Shown one piece after another: positions 52,019 through 61,489 of a DNA stretch of 64,000 nt. The notes below the pieces were generated by a model. It was not told the DNA's origin. It searched no databases and worked only from the letters and a program-made list of their open reading frames with translations. The DNA is from Salinisphaera sp002433465 (GTDB lineage: Bacteria > Pseudomonadota > Gammaproteobacteria > Nevskiales > Salinisphaeraceae): the NCBI RefSeq assembly GCF_040361435.1, contig NZ_APNL01000011.1, positions 1 to 64,000 of the forward strand, given 5' to 3'. A program made the translations under genes and the position numbers. Position 1 is the first letter of the stretch, and each line of letters opens with the position of its first letter.

Positions 52019-55000
52019 GCGAACACGCGATCGCCGCCGTACACGTCATCGTCGGTAAGCCGGCGCTGGCAGAATTCGAACTCGAACGCCTGCGCGGCGG
52101 CCTGTCTGGCGCCGGCATCGACGTGGCCAGCCTGGTGGCCCGCGAAGTGTTCGTTGCGGCGTTCAACCATACGCCGAGCGACGACGATCGCGCGCGCCTG
52201 CATGCGCTGCTGGGCGTCGATGCCAGTGACGACATGCCCGAAGGCGTGATCGCGATTCCGCGGCTGGGCACGGTATCGCCGTGGTCGACCAAGGCCGAGG
52301 ACATCGCCCATAACAGCGGCCTTGATGCGCTGGCGCGCCTCGAACGTGGCGTGGTGTTCTCGTTCGGCAGCACGCCGGATTTCGAAGCACTCGCCCAGAG
52401 TGGTGTGCTGCACGACCCGATGACGCAGTCGCTGCTGCCCAACGCCGAACGCCTGCCGCGGCTGTTCGATACGCTGGCTCGGCGCGGTCTGCGCCGGGTG
52501 CCATTGGCCGAGCAGGGCATGGCGGCGCTTCAGGCCGCCAATCGCGACTGGGGTCTGGCCCTGGCCGACGAGGAAATCGAATACCTCGCCGAGCAGTATC
52601 GCGCGCTCGATCGCGACCCGACCGATGTCGAGCTGATGATGTTCGGCCAGATCAACTCCGAGCACTGCCGGCACAAGATCTTCAATGCCGCGTTCACGAT
52701 CGACGGCGAGACCCGTGCCAAGTCGCTGTTCGACATGATCCGCGATTCGCATCGGGCCGCGCCAGAGGGCGTGCTTTCGGCCTATCGCGATAACGCATCG
52801 GTGATCGAGGGCCATCACGCGACCCGCCAGCTGGTCGGCGCGGATCGGGTCTATCGCCTGCACGAAGAACCCGTGCATCTGCTCATGAAGGTGGAAACGC
52901 ATAACCACCCGACCGCGATTGCGCCCAATCCGGGTGCGGCCACCGGTGCCGGCGGCGAGATTCGCGACGAAGCCGCGACCGGGCGTGGCGGCAAGCCCAA
53001 GGCCGGGCTGACGGGTTTTTCGGTCTCCGATCTGCGCCTGCCGGGCGATATCCAGCCCTGGGAAATCGACGATGCCCGCCCGGCGACCATCGCCACGCCG
53101 CTGGAGATCATGCGCGATGCGCCGATCGGCGCGGCCCGCTACAACAATGAATTCGGGCGGCCGGCGCTCGGCGGCTATTTCCGCAGTTTCCAGTACCAGT
53201 CCGAGGCCACCGGCATCCGCGGCTATCACAAGCCGATCATGATCGCCGGCGGCATGGGCAACGTCCGCCCCGACGACGTCGAAAAACACGTGGTGCCGGT
53301 CGATGCCGCGCTGATCGTGCTCGGCGGGCCGGCCATGCTGATCGGCCTGGGTGGCGGCGCGGCCTCGTCGATGGCCAGCGGCACCTCGTCGGCCGAGCTG
53401 GATTTCGCCTCGGTACAGCGCGCCAACCCGGAAATGGAGCGCCGCTGCCAGGAAGTCGTGGAAGGCTGTATTGCGCTCGGCGCCCACAATCCGATTGCTT
53501 CGATCCATGACGTGGGCGCAGGCGGGCTGTCGAACGCGCTGCCCGAAATCATCGATGCCGACGACCGCGGCGGGCGTATTCGCCTGCGCGACGTGGACGC
53601 GGCCGACGTGAGCCTGTCGCCGATGGAAATCTGGTGCAACGAATCGCAGGAGCGCTATGTGCTCGCGATCGCGGCCGACCAGCTCGACGCCTTCGAAGCG
53701 CTGTGCGCACGCGAGCGTTGCCCCTATGCCGTGGTCGGCACGGCCACGGCCGAGTCGCGGCTCACCGTCGAAGACGGCGAAGCCGACAACGAGGACGCAC
53801 GTTATCCGGTCGATATGCCCATGGGCGTATTGCTCGGGCGTACCCCGCAGATGCAGCGCGACGTCGAACACCAGCGCCTCGAGCTGGACGCCTGGGATCA
53901 CAGCGAGATCGACGTGGCCGAGGCTGTCGAACGCGTGCTGCGCGTGCCCAGCGTGGCCAGCAAATCGTTTCTGATCACCATCGGCGATCGCAGCGTGGGC
54001 GGCATGACCGCACGCGATCAGATGGTCGGGCCCTGGCAGGTGCCGGTGGCCGACGTGGCCGTGACCACGACCGCTTATACGGGCGACACCGGCGAAGCGA
54101 TGGCCATGGGCGAGCGCACGCCGCTGGCCCTGATCGATGCGCCGGCCTCCGGCCGGATGGCGGTGGCGGAAGCCGTGACCAATATCGCGGCCGCCCGTAT
54201 CGACAAGCTCACCGATATCCGTTTGTCCGCCAACTGGATGGCGGCCTGCGGCGAACCGGGCGAGGATGCACGGCTCTACGACACCGTACAGGCGGTGGGC
54301 GAACAGCTGTGCAGCGAACTGGGTCTTGCGATTCCTGTGGGCAAGGATTCCTTGTCCATGCGCAGCGTCTGGCGCGACGACGACGGCAACGAACGCCGCA
54401 TGAGCGCGCCGCTGTCGTTGATCGTGTCTGCCTTCGCGCCGGTGAGCGCGGCCCGTGCCACGCTCACGCCTCAGCTCATCGCGCCGAGTGAAAACAAGAC
54501 CGCGCTCGTGCTCGCCGATCTGGGCAACGGCAAGAACCGCCTCGGCGGTTCGGCTTTCGCCCAGGCATTCGGGGCGCTCGGTAACGTCGCACCGGATCTG
54601 GATCAGCCCAAACAGCTGCGCCAGTTCTTCGGCGTCGTCCAGCGCCTGGCCGGAGAGAACCGGATCAAGGCCTATCACGACCGCAGCGATGGCGGCCTGC
54701 TGGCCTGCGTGGCCGAAATGATATTCGCCGGCCGGGTAGGCGCGGATATCGCGCTCGACGACCTCGGCGACGATGCGCTGGCCGCGTTGTTCAACGAAGA
54801 ACTGGGCGCCGTGCTGCAGGTCGGCGCGGACGATGCGTCGGTGGTGGTCGGCGAACTGCGCGCCGCGGGCCTGACCGCGCATGCGATCGGCACGGTCACG
54901 GCCGAGCCTGGCCTGGTGGTGCGTCACGCAGGGCAAACGATCTATACGAACACGCGCGCCGCGCTGGAACGGACCTGGGCCGCGACCAGCCATGCCATGG

Positions 55001-55905
55001 CCGCGCTGCGCGACGACCCGGCGAGCGCCGATCAGGCGTTTGAGGCGCTGCTCGACGACGAAGATCCCGGCCTGCCGGCGGCGCCGTCGTTCGATCTCAG
55101 CGAAGACCTGGCCGCGCCGTTCGTGAATACCACACGCCCGCGGGTGGCGATTCTGCGCGAGCAGGGCGTCAACGGCCATAACGAAATGGCCTGGGCGTTC
55201 TCGCGCGCCGGTTTCGAAGCGGTCGACGTGCATATGAGCGAGATCGCGGCCGGTCGTGATCTGTCGGACATGCAGGGGCTGGCAGCCTGTGGCGGCTTCT
55301 CCTACGGCGACGTGCTCGGTGCCGGCCAGGGCTGGGCCAAATCGATTCTGTTCAACGCCGGCGCACGCGCGGCTTTTGCCGACTTCTTCGAACGCGACGA
55401 GACGTTCACGCTGGGCGTATGCAACGGCTGCCAGATGCTGGCGGCGTTGGCCGAGATCATTCCGGGCACCGAACACTGGCCGCGTTTCGTGGCCAATGCG
55501 TCGCGCCAGTTCGAAGGGCGCACCAGCGGCGTGGAAATCGTCGAGTCCAAGGCGGTCCTGCTCGAGGGCATGGCCGGCACCCGTGTGCCGATCGCGGTGG
55601 CTCATGGCGAAGGCCGGGCCGAATTCGCGGATGCCAACGATCTGGACATGCTCGCCGCCAACGCCCAGGTCGGCATGCGCTATGTCGACGGTCGCGGCGC
55701 GCCGGCGAGCACCTATCCGGCCAACCCGAACGGATCGCCCCAGGGCGTGACCGGGCTGTGCAATGCCGATGGCCGGGTGTTCATCACCATGCCGCATCCC
55801 GAACGTGTCACCCGCAGCGTGAACCTGTCCTGGGCGCCGAAGGGCTGGGGCGAACTCAGCCCCTGGGCACGGTTGTTCGGCAACGCGCGGCGTTTCGTCG
55901 GCTAG
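51994..55905 (+). CDS. purL: Phosphoribosylformylglycinamidine synthase
   Basis: The large single-chain PurL, 1303 residues, which makes FGAM from FGAR, glutamine and ATP in purine synthesis. It has an N-terminal PurS-like part, then a linker. Two AIRS-type halves follow, with FGQINSEHCRHKIFNA, VETHNHPTAIAPNPGAATGAGGEIRDE and KDSLSMR. From about residue 1050 comes a class I glutamine amidotransferase domain with ILREQGVNGHNEMAWAF, the nucleophile Cys in GVCNGCQML and His in MPHPERV. The GTG start at 51994 overlaps the MBL gene. The opposite-strand frame of 1273 residues is a codon-bias shadow. Confidence 0.97.
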   Translation: MAQSGQSVGEHAIAAVHVIVGKPALAEFELERLRGGLSGAGIDVASLVAREVFVAAFNHTPSDDDRARLHALLGVDASDDMPEGVIAIPRLGTVSPWSTKAEDIAHNSGLDALARLERGVVFSFGSTPDFEALAQSGVLHDPMTQSLLPNAERLPRLFDTLARRGLRRVPLAEQGMAALQAANRDWGLALADEEIEYLAEQYRALDRDPTDVELMMFGQINSEHCRHKIFNAAFTIDGETRAKSLFDMIRDSHRAAPEGVLSAYRDNASVIEGHHATRQLVGADRVYRLHEEPVHLLMKVETHNHPTAIAPNPGAATGAGGEIRDEAATGRGGKPKAGLTGFSVSDLRLPGDIQPWEIDDARPATIATPLEIMRDAPIGAARYNNEFGRPALGGYFRSFQYQSEATGIRGYHKPIMIAGGMGNVRPDDVEKHVVPVDAALIVLGGPAMLIGLGGGAASSMASGTSSAELDFASVQRANPEMERRCQEVVEGCIALGAHNPIASIHDVGAGGLSNALPEIIDADDRGGRIRLRDVDAADVSLSPMEIWCNESQERYVLAIAADQLDAFEALCARERCPYAVVGTATAESRLTVEDGEADNEDARYPVDMPMGVLLGRTPQMQRDVEHQRLELDAWDHSEIDVAEAVERVLRVPSVASKSFLITIGDRSVGGMTARDQMVGPWQVPVADVAVTTTAYTGDTGEAMAMGERTPLALIDAPASGRMAVAEAVTNIAAARIDKLTDIRLSANWMAACGEPGEDARLYDTVQAVGEQLCSELGLAIPVGKDSLSMRSVWRDDDGNERRMSAPLSLIVSAFAPVSAARATLTPQLIAPSENKTALVLADLGNGKNRLGGSAFAQAFGALGNVAPDLDQPKQLRQFFGVVQRLAGENRIKAYHDRSDGGLLACVAEMIFAGRVGADIALDDLGDDALAALFNEELGAVLQVGADDASVVVGELRAAGLTAHAIGTVTAEPGLVVRHAGQTIYTNTRAALERTWAATSHAMAALRDDPASADQAFEALLDDEDPGLPAAPSFDLSEDLAAPFVNTTRPRVAILREQGVNGHNEMAWAFSRAGFEAVDVHMSEIAAGRDLSDMQGLAACGGFSYGDVLGAGQGWAKSILFNAGARAAFADFFERDETFTLGVCNGCQMLAALAEIIPGTEHWPRFVANASRQFEGRTSGVEIVESKAVLLEGMAGTRVPIAVAHGEGRAEFADANDLDMLAANAQVGMRYVDGRGAPASTYPANPNGSPQGVTGLCNADGRVFITMPHPERVTRSVNLSWAPKGWGELSPWARLFGNARRFVG

Positions 55906-55922
55906 CGGTCGCGGCTTTCAGG

Positions 55923-56351
55923 GTGGCGGGTTTTACGCTGCGGGCGTTCGCGCCCGATGACCTAGAGCAGCTGGTGGCCTTGTGGCAGGCCTGTGGCCTA
56001 ACCCGCCCCTGGAACGACCCGTATCGCGATATCGAGCGCAAACTGGCGGTCGATCCGGAACTGCTACGGGTGGCCGAGCGGGCCGGCGAACTCGTTGCCA
56101 GCATCATGATCGGCTATGAAGGCCATCGCGGCTGGGTCAACTATCTGGCGGTCGCACCCGCATGCCAGCGCGAAGGCATCGGGCGTGCGCTCATGGCGCA
56201 CGCCGAGCACCTGCTGCACGAGCGCGGCTGCCCCAAGATCAATCTGATGATCCGGGGCGACAACACCGAGGCGCTCGCTTTCTATCGACGCCTGGGCTAT
56301 GTGGCAGACGATGCCATCCCGCTGGGCAAACGCCTGGTCGCCGACGACTAG
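55923..56351 (+). CDS. ypeA: GNAT acetyltransferase, YpeA-like
   Basis: A 142-residue GNAT protein. LRAFAPDDLEQLVALWQACGLTRPWNDPYRDIERKL and AERAGELVASIMIGYEGHRGWVNYLAV match YpeA of enterobacteria, as does LGKRLVADD at the end. The acetyl-CoA loop is ACQREGIGRAL. The substrate is unknown. I chose GTG at 55923, 17 bases after purL, because the family begins there; longer frames lie inside purL. It converges with the acyl-CoA ligase gene, the two stops sharing CTAG. Confidence 0.86.
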   Translation: MAGFTLRAFAPDDLEQLVALWQACGLTRPWNDPYRDIERKLAVDPELLRVAERAGELVASIMIGYEGHRGWVNYLAVAPACQREGIGRALMAHAEHLLHERGCPKINLMIRGDNTEALAFYRRLGYVADDAIPLGKRLVADD

Positions 56352-57904
56352 CTTTCAGCGTAAATCCGTCGCAGATCCTTGCGCGACACCTTGCCAATGG
56401 CGTTGCGCGGTACGGCGTCCACCACGCGCGTATCGTTCAGGCGCTGGAACTTGCCCAGGCGTTCGTTGGCCCAGGCCTGAATCGCCTCGGCATCGATATC
56501 CGCACCTGGAGCGAGGGTGACGAAAGCCACGGGGGTTTCGCCCCATTGCTCGCTGGCCACACCGAACACGGCCACATCGGCCAGCGCTTCGTGCTCGCGC
56601 AGCACCGCCTCGATATCGCTGGGAAAGATATTGAAGCCGCCGGAGATGATGGTTTCCTTGGCGCGGCCGACGATGTTGAGAAAACCGTCCTCGTCGAAGT
56701 AGCCGATATCGCCGGTGCGGATGAAGCGGGCGCCGGTGTCGGGCTCGTACCATTCGGTTGCCCGCGTGCGCTCGGCGTCGCCGTGATAGCCGCGCATGAT
56801 GAAGCCCGAATGACCGACGATTTCGCCCACGCGGGTGCGATCGATCTCGACGCCGTCTTCGTCGATGATGCGCAGCTCGTGGCCCGGCATGGGCTGGCCG
56901 ACGGTATGCAGCTTGTCCGGATGCTCGTGGGCAACGAGCATGCAGCTGCCCCCGCCTTCGGTCATGCCATAGAATTCCAGCAGCCCGCCCGGCCAGCGCT
57001 CGAGCACTTCGGCTTTTACGTCGGCGCCGAACGGCGAGCTGGTGCAGCACTTGACCTGGAAGCTGGACAGATCGGTGCGATCGAAATCGGGATGATCGAG
57101 CAGGCGCCGATACTGCACGGGCACGAGCATGGCATGGGTGACGCGGTGTTGTTCGGCGAGCGCGAGAAAGCGTGCGGCATCGAATTTCGGCATCAATACC
57201 AGCGTGCCGCCCGCCGCCAGCGCCGGCATGAAGCTCACCAGCGTGGTGTTCGAATACAGCGGCGTGGATACCAGCGTGACCGAGGTTTCGTCGTAGAGCT
57301 TGACCACGCCGCCGGCGATCTGCGGCCAGCGCAGGCGGTTGGTATGCACGATGCCCTTGGGCGCGCCGGTGGTGCCCGAGGAATAGATGATATTGAAGAT
57401 CGTATCTGGATCCGGCTCGACCGGGGTCGGCAGCACGCCATCGTCGGCAAGCCAGTCGTCGATGCCTTTATAGCGTGTGTCGCCGTTGATGCTGATCGTG
57501 CGAATGGCAGGGCGCGCCCCGAGCGCATCACAGGCATTGCGGCCGTAATCGTCGACGAAGGCGAACGTGGCGCCGCTGTTGTCGAGCATCAGCCCCAGGG
57601 CTTCAGCCGTGCTCGAAGGCGCCAGCGGTGCGAACGAGCCGCCGGCCCGCAGCGCGGCGAGCATGGCCACCACATAATCGATGGAGTTGGCGGCGCAAAG
57701 GGCGAGGACGTCGCCCGGTGCGAAGCCGTCACGCTGAAGCGCGGCGACGGCGCGGTTTACCACGCTGTCCAGCGCACCGAAGGTCGTGCTGCGCTCGGCG
57801 TCGATCAGCGCAACGGCGTCGGGTCGGCTGAGCGCGTGCTCATGAACACGGCCGGGCAGGGTGCCGAATTCGGCCATGGCCTCGGTGGGGGCGTAGCTGG
57901 ACAT
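56348..57904 (-). CDS. Acyl-CoA synthetase / AMP-binding ligase (ANL family)
   Basis: A 518-residue adenylate-forming ligase. The A3 motif is IIYSSGTTGAPKGIVHT. FYGMTEGGGSCM is A5. RFIRTGDIGYFDEDGFLNIVGRAKETIISGGFNIFPSDIE is A7/A8. The C-terminal PRNAIGKVSRKDLR carries the catalytic Lys of A10. It joins an unidentified acid to CoA. Neighbours give no pathway; links to aromatic acid use (pca genes 40 kb away) would be guesswork. The ribosome site GAGGAG before 57904 is strong. Confidence 0.88.
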   Translation of the reverse strand: MSSYAPTEAMAEFGTLPGRVHEHALSRPDAVALIDAERSTTFGALDSVVNRAVAALQRDGFAPGDVLALCAANSIDYVVAMLAALRAGGSFAPLAPSSTAEALGLMLDNSGATFAFVDDYGRNACDALGARPAIRTISINGDTRYKGIDDWLADDGVLPTPVEPDPDTIFNIIYSSGTTGAPKGIVHTNRLRWPQIAGGVVKLYDETSVTLVSTPLYSNTTLVSFMPALAAGGTLVLMPKFDAARFLALAEQHRVTHAMLVPVQYRRLLDHPDFDRTDLSSFQVKCCTSSPFGADVKAEVLERWPGGLLEFYGMTEGGGSCMLVAHEHPDKLHTVGQPMPGHELRIIDEDGVEIDRTRVGEIVGHSGFIMRGYHGDAERTRATEWYEPDTGARFIRTGDIGYFDEDGFLNIVGRAKETIISGGFNIFPSDIEAVLREHEALADVAVFGVASEQWGETPVAFVTLAPGADIDAEAIQAWANERLGKFQRLNDTRVVDAVPRNAIGKVSRKDLRRIYAES

Positions 57905-58230
57905 GAAAGCTCCTCGTGCAGAGCCGGCTGTTCTGCGCCGGCGGATTTTAGTCGTTGTGCTGCGGAGTCTTGCACGCGGCCATGCCGATCGCAACGAAAG
58001 TGAAACCGTGTTTCGTTGGTTCGTGTGGCGTCGTGTCCAATGGCTCGGAAAATCGCGAGCGGGCCGGCAACTCAAAGCAAATGCGCGCCAATCGGGACGA
58101 TCATTCGATAGGAGTCGCGCATTTGCTAAGCCGGCGCCTGCTACGGGCCGGGCGCGGCGCCGGTCCCGAGCAAAAGAAAGGGCCGCGCTAGGCGACCCTT
58201 TCTTGCAGTGACTCGATCCGCTGACAGGCG
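57905..58230. other. 326-base intergenic region before the acyl-CoA ligase
   Basis: No credible gene. It must hold the ligase promoter (minus strand; TAAAAT near 57945-57950 is a possible -10). It also holds the terminator of the mla operon at 58172-58204. The remainder is unremarkable. Confidence 0.55.
58172..58204 (-). terminator. Terminator of the mla operon
   Basis: On the minus strand AAAGGG-T-CGC pairs with GCG-G-CCCTTT across a short loop, followed by CTTTT. It lies 27 bases beyond the last gene. Confidence 0.7.
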
Positions 58231-58536
58231 CTACGGCTTGGCCGGGCTTCTCAGGCGAATCACGTCGTTGAGCGCACAGAAATCGATGATGGCGCGCATC
58301 TGTGCCGGGGCGTTGATGAAGCTCAGCGACGCGTGGTTGGCATGGGCATCGCGTACCCATTCGAGCAGCAGCGCCACGCCGGCGCTATCGACGCGCTCGA
58401 CGCCGGACAGGTCGATCACCGTTTCTTCCCCGTGCACGAACCAGTTTTCCGATTCGCGCAGACGGCGAGGTACGGTTTCCGCGTCCAGCTCACCCGAGAG
58501 CTGGACGTGGTCGGTGTGCGTATCCTGATCGGTCAT
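58231..58536 (-). CDS. mlaB: MlaB-type STAS domain protein
   Basis: A 101-residue STAS-domain protein. HVQLSGELDAETVPRRLRE is the opening strand-helix. VIDLSGVERVDSAGVALLLEWV contains the conserved Asp-Ser-Ala-Gly turn. MlaB binds MlaF in the inner-membrane complex and is needed for its activity. It lies 20 bases behind mlaC and ends the operon before a terminator; bolA and murA, often next in gammaproteobacteria, are not here. Confidence 0.87.
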   Translation of the reverse strand: MTDQDTHTDHVQLSGELDAETVPRRLRESENWFVHGEETVIDLSGVERVDSAGVALLLEWVRDAHANHASLSFINAPAQMRAIIDFCALNDVIRLRSPAKP

Positions 58537-58556
58537 GTCGAGCGCGCCGTCTGCGA

Positions 58557-59174
58557 CTAGCTGCCGGTGTTGTAGCGCGATTCCATGCGCTCGATGAGCT
58601 GTTCGAGGCCGCCGTTGCGAATCTGCGAATTGAACTGCCCGCGGTAGTTGGTCACGAACGACAGATTGCCGACGCTGCCGTCGTAGATCTTCCATTCGCC
58701 ATCGACCACGTGCAGCTGGAAGGTCACCGGCGTCTTCTGGCCGTCGTCGGTGGTCACGATCGCGCGGAAGGTGACGTCATCGGCGCCTTCGGCAGCACGC
58801 ACGGGCTGGTATTCGATTTCCTGGCTGTCGTCGAAGCTGAGCAGACCGTTGCCGTAGGTCCGGATGAGCATGTTCTTGAAGGCCGTCTGGAAGCGGTCGC
58901 GCTGCTCGGGGGTCGCGGTGCGCCAGGCACGGCCGAGCACCAGCTGCGACATATACGGCAGGTCGACCAGGGGTACCAGTTCACGATCGATGAGCTGGTA
59001 GAGTTCCTGCGGATTCTTGCGCAGTTCGTCGCGCCGGCCTTCCATCTTGGAAAGCACCGACTGTACCGTTTCGCGAGCGAGCTGGTCGGGCGGTGTGGGG
59101 GCTGCCAGGGCCAGCGCCGGCACGAGCAGCGCCACGGCGAAAGCAGTAATCAGAGAGCGCTTAATGCGTAACAT
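58557..59174 (-). CDS. mlaC: MlaC periplasmic phospholipid carrier
   Basis: A 205-residue exported protein. The signal sequence ends VPALALAAP. The body (TVQSVLSKMEGRRDELRKNPQELYQLIDRELVPLVDLPYMSQLVLGRAWRTATPEQRDRFQTAFKNMLIRTYGNGLLSF) is typical of MlaC/Ttg2D. YDGSVGNLSFVTNYRGQFNSQIRNGGLEQLI closes it. It carries phospholipids between the outer-membrane MlaA complex and MlaFEDB. GAGG lies seven bases before the ATG at 59174. Confidence 0.93.
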   Translation of the reverse strand: MLRIKRSLITAFAVALLVPALALAAPTPPDQLARETVQSVLSKMEGRRDELRKNPQELYQLIDRELVPLVDLPYMSQLVLGRAWRTATPEQRDRFQTAFKNMLIRTYGNGLLSFDDSQEIEYQPVRAAEGADDVTFRAIVTTDDGQKTPVTFQLHVVDGEWKIYDGSVGNLSFVTNYRGQFNSQIRNGGLEQLIERMESRYNTGS

Positions 59175-59288
59175 CGCGAATCCTCGCAGGGTTGTTCGAC
59201 AGGAGTGTTCGAATGGCATCGAGTATCGCCGACAGCGATGAATCGAATCTGAATTGATTGTGCGCGAGCGAGATCGCCCGCCCACGAA

Positions 59289-59816
59289 CTAGGGGGCGGG
59301 TAGGGCGTTGTTGCCGCTGCCACCGCCGCTCGAACCACCGCCGTTGCCGGAACTGCTGTCGTCCGAGCCCATGCTGGTCATGAACTGGCCGATGAGGTTT
59401 TCCAGCACCACCGCACCCTGGGTGATGATGAATTCGTCGCCGTCCTGCATGTTGTCCAGCGAGCCACCGGGGCCGATACCCACGTACTGCTCGCCCAGCA
59501 GCCCGGAGGTCAGTACTGAAGCGTCCGAGTCCTTGGGCAGCTTGTACTGGCTGCCGATACGCAGGCGCGCTTCGGCGCGATAGGTGTTCTGGTTGAGGCT
59601 GATATCGGCGACACGGCCCACACGGACGCCGGCCAGATTGACCGGCGCGCCAACCTTGAGCCCGCCGATATTGTCGAATGCGGCCACCACGGTATACCCG
59701 CCGTCCACATCGCTGGTATCCGCCAGGTTGCTCACCCGCATGGTGAGGATAAAGATCGCCGCGATACCGAGGCAGACGAAGAAACCGACCAGAAGCTCTA
59801 CTGCACGAGACTGCAT
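59289..59816 (-). CDS. mlaD: MlaD MCE-domain protein
   Basis: A 175-residue protein with one N-terminal membrane helix (ELLVGFFVCLGIAAIFILTM) and an MCE domain (YTVVAAFDNIGGLKVGAPVNLAGVRVGRVADISL, then LTSGLLGEQYVGIGPGG). A tail from about 150 is a disordered Ser/Gly-rich stretch. It forms the hexameric lipid-conducting ring on the periplasmic side. It follows mlaE by nine bases. Confidence 0.93.
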   Translation of the reverse strand: MQSRAVELLVGFFVCLGIAAIFILTMRVSNLADTSDVDGGYTVVAAFDNIGGLKVGAPVNLAGVRVGRVADISLNQNTYRAEARLRIGSQYKLPKDSDASVLTSGLLGEQYVGIGPGGSLDNMQDGDEFIITQGAVVLENLIGQFMTSMGSDDSSSGNGGGSSGGGSGNNALPAP

Positions 59817-59825
59817 AGACGAACC

Positions 59826-60611
59826 CTAATTACTGCCGAAAAGCACGGCAGTCAGCATGAGATTGGCGCCGAGGATCGCCAGGGATGCGATGACGACCGT
59901 ATTGGTGGTCGCGCGCGACACGCCCTCGGATGTCGGCGGCGCATGATAGCCCTGATAAACGGCGACCCAGGTGATGATCGCACCGAACACGCCGCTTTTC
60001 AGAAAGATGTTGACGATGTCTTCGCCGAAGTCGACGTTGCTCTGGATACCCGACCAGTACGAGCCGGCGTCCACGCCGAGCATGTCCACGCCCACGAAAT
60101 AGCCGCCGCCCGCGCCGATGGCCATCACGCAGAATATCGAGGTCAGCAGCGGCAGGGCGATCACGCCGGCCAGAAAGCGCGGCGCGACGATACGTTTGAC
60201 GGGATCCACCGCCATCATTTCCATGCCGGATAGCTGGTCGGTGGCCTTCATCAGGCCGATTTCCGCGGCGAGCGCGCTGCCGGCACGCCCGGCGAACAGC
60301 AAGCCCGTGACCACCGGGCCGAGTTCGCGTACCACAACCAGCGCGACCGACGTGCCCAGCGCCTCGGTGGCGCCGAAGCCCACCAGCAGACGGTAACCCG
60401 ACAGGGCCAGCACCATGCCTACGAAGATACCGGCCACCACCACGATCACCAGCGACAGCACGCCCACCGAATAGATCTGCTCGACCAGCAGGCGCGGCTT
60501 GAGCAGCAGCGACGGCAGGCTCATGAGAATACGCAGCAGAAACAGGGCGCCGCGGCCCAGGTCGGCGATCCACGACGTGGTGGTGTTGAAACCGCGTTGC
60601 AGCGCACTCAT
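59826..60611 (-). CDS. mlaE: MlaE phospholipid ABC transporter permease
   Basis: A 261-residue permease with about five or six helices. The family hallmark VVVRELGPVVTGLLFAGRAGSALAAEIGLMKATDQLSGMEMMAVDP is present. LAGVIALPLLTSIFCVMAIGAGGGYFVG follows. The ATG at 60611 shares one base with the mlaF stop (TGATG). Longer frames are shadows of mlaF. Confidence 0.94.
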   Translation of the reverse strand: MSALQRGFNTTTSWIADLGRGALFLLRILMSLPSLLLKPRLLVEQIYSVGVLSLVIVVVAGIFVGMVLALSGYRLLVGFGATEALGTSVALVVVRELGPVVTGLLFAGRAGSALAAEIGLMKATDQLSGMEMMAVDPVKRIVAPRFLAGVIALPLLTSIFCVMAIGAGGGYFVGVDMLGVDAGSYWSGIQSNVDFGEDIVNIFLKSGVFGAIITWVAVYQGYHAPPTSEGVSRATTNTVVIASLAILGANLMLTAVLFGSN

Positions 60612-61456
60612 CAGCGTTTGGCCTCGAGCAGGTCGTTGGCGTAGGGCTCGCTGGCCTGATAATGGAAGGGCACCGGGCCATCTGCTTCGGCGTGGATGAA
60701 CTGCTGGACCCATTTGGAACTGGAGTCGCGAATTTGCTGCGGCGTGCCGTGGTCGATGACCGTGCCGTCGGAGATCACGTACACATAGTCGGCGATGCCC
60801 AGCGTTTCCTTCACGTCATGGCTGACCACGATGGCGGTCAGGCCGAGCACGTCGTTGAGCCGGCGGATCAGGCGCAGCAGTACGCCCATCGAAATCGGAT
60901 CCTGTCCGGCGAAGGGCTCGTCGTACATGATCATTTCCGGATCCAGGGCAATCGCGCGCGCCAGCGCCACACGCCGTGCCATGCCGCCGGACAGCTGGGC
61001 CGGGTAGAGCGCGCGTGCGCCGCGCAGGCCGACCGCCTCGAGCTTCATGAGCACGATATCGCGAATCAGCCGCTCGGGCAGCTTGGTGTGTTCGCGCAGC
61101 GGGAAGGCCACGTTATCGAATACCGATAGATCGGTGAGCAGCGCGCCGGATTGAAACAGCATGCCCATGCGTTTGCGCTGATCGAAGAGCTCGTTCTGCG
61201 ACAGCTTCGCCACGTGCCGGCCGTCGAAATAGACCTTGCCGGCGGCGGGGCGCCATTGGCCGCTGATCAGGCGCAGCAGGGTCGTCTTGCCGGTGCCGCT
61301 GGGGCCCATGATCGCGGTGATACGACCGCGCGCAATATCCAGATCCACGGATTCGTAGATCACACGCCGGCCAATGGTGAAGTGCACGCCGCGCACTTCG
61401 ACCAGGTTGTCGGGTACGCCGTCCCGATCGTCAGCCATGGAGGTTTCTGGATTCAT
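60611..61456 (-). CDS. mlaF: MlaF phospholipid ABC transporter ATPase
   Basis: A 281-residue ATPase. Walker A is GPSGTGKTT, the signature is LSGGMARRVALARAI, Walker B is MIMYDEPFAGQDP and the H-loop is VVSHDVKETLGIADY. The C-terminal extension (SSSKWVQQFIHAEADGPVPFHY) is the MlaF-specific arm that grips a neighbouring subunit and MlaB. The start may be 61456 or 61438. It lies 33 bases behind lipB. Confidence 0.94.
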   Translation of the reverse strand: MNPETSMADDRDGVPDNLVEVRGVHFTIGRRVIYESVDLDIARGRITAIMGPSGTGKTTLLRLISGQWRPAAGKVYFDGRHVAKLSQNELFDQRKRMGMLFQSGALLTDLSVFDNVAFPLREHTKLPERLIRDIVLMKLEAVGLRGARALYPAQLSGGMARRVALARAIALDPEMIMYDEPFAGQDPISMGVLLRLIRRLNDVLGLTAIVVSHDVKETLGIADYVYVISDGTVIDHGTPQQIRDSSSKWVQQFIHAEADGPVPFHYQASEPYANDLLEAKR

Positions 61457-61489
61457 TGAGCATTACACACTTAACTTGCGCGCAGCCTA

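Noticed and set aside
51976..55797. Open frame of 1273 codons opposite purL
   Set aside because: It lies wholly antisense to a convincing PurL and is rich in Arg, His and Gly as expected from GC-rich third positions; no motif is recognisable.
56348..57904. Assigning the acyl-CoA ligase to the pca pathway
   Set aside because: It lies about 40 kb from the pca genes, has no operator of that type, and its acid-binding pocket cannot be read from sequence.
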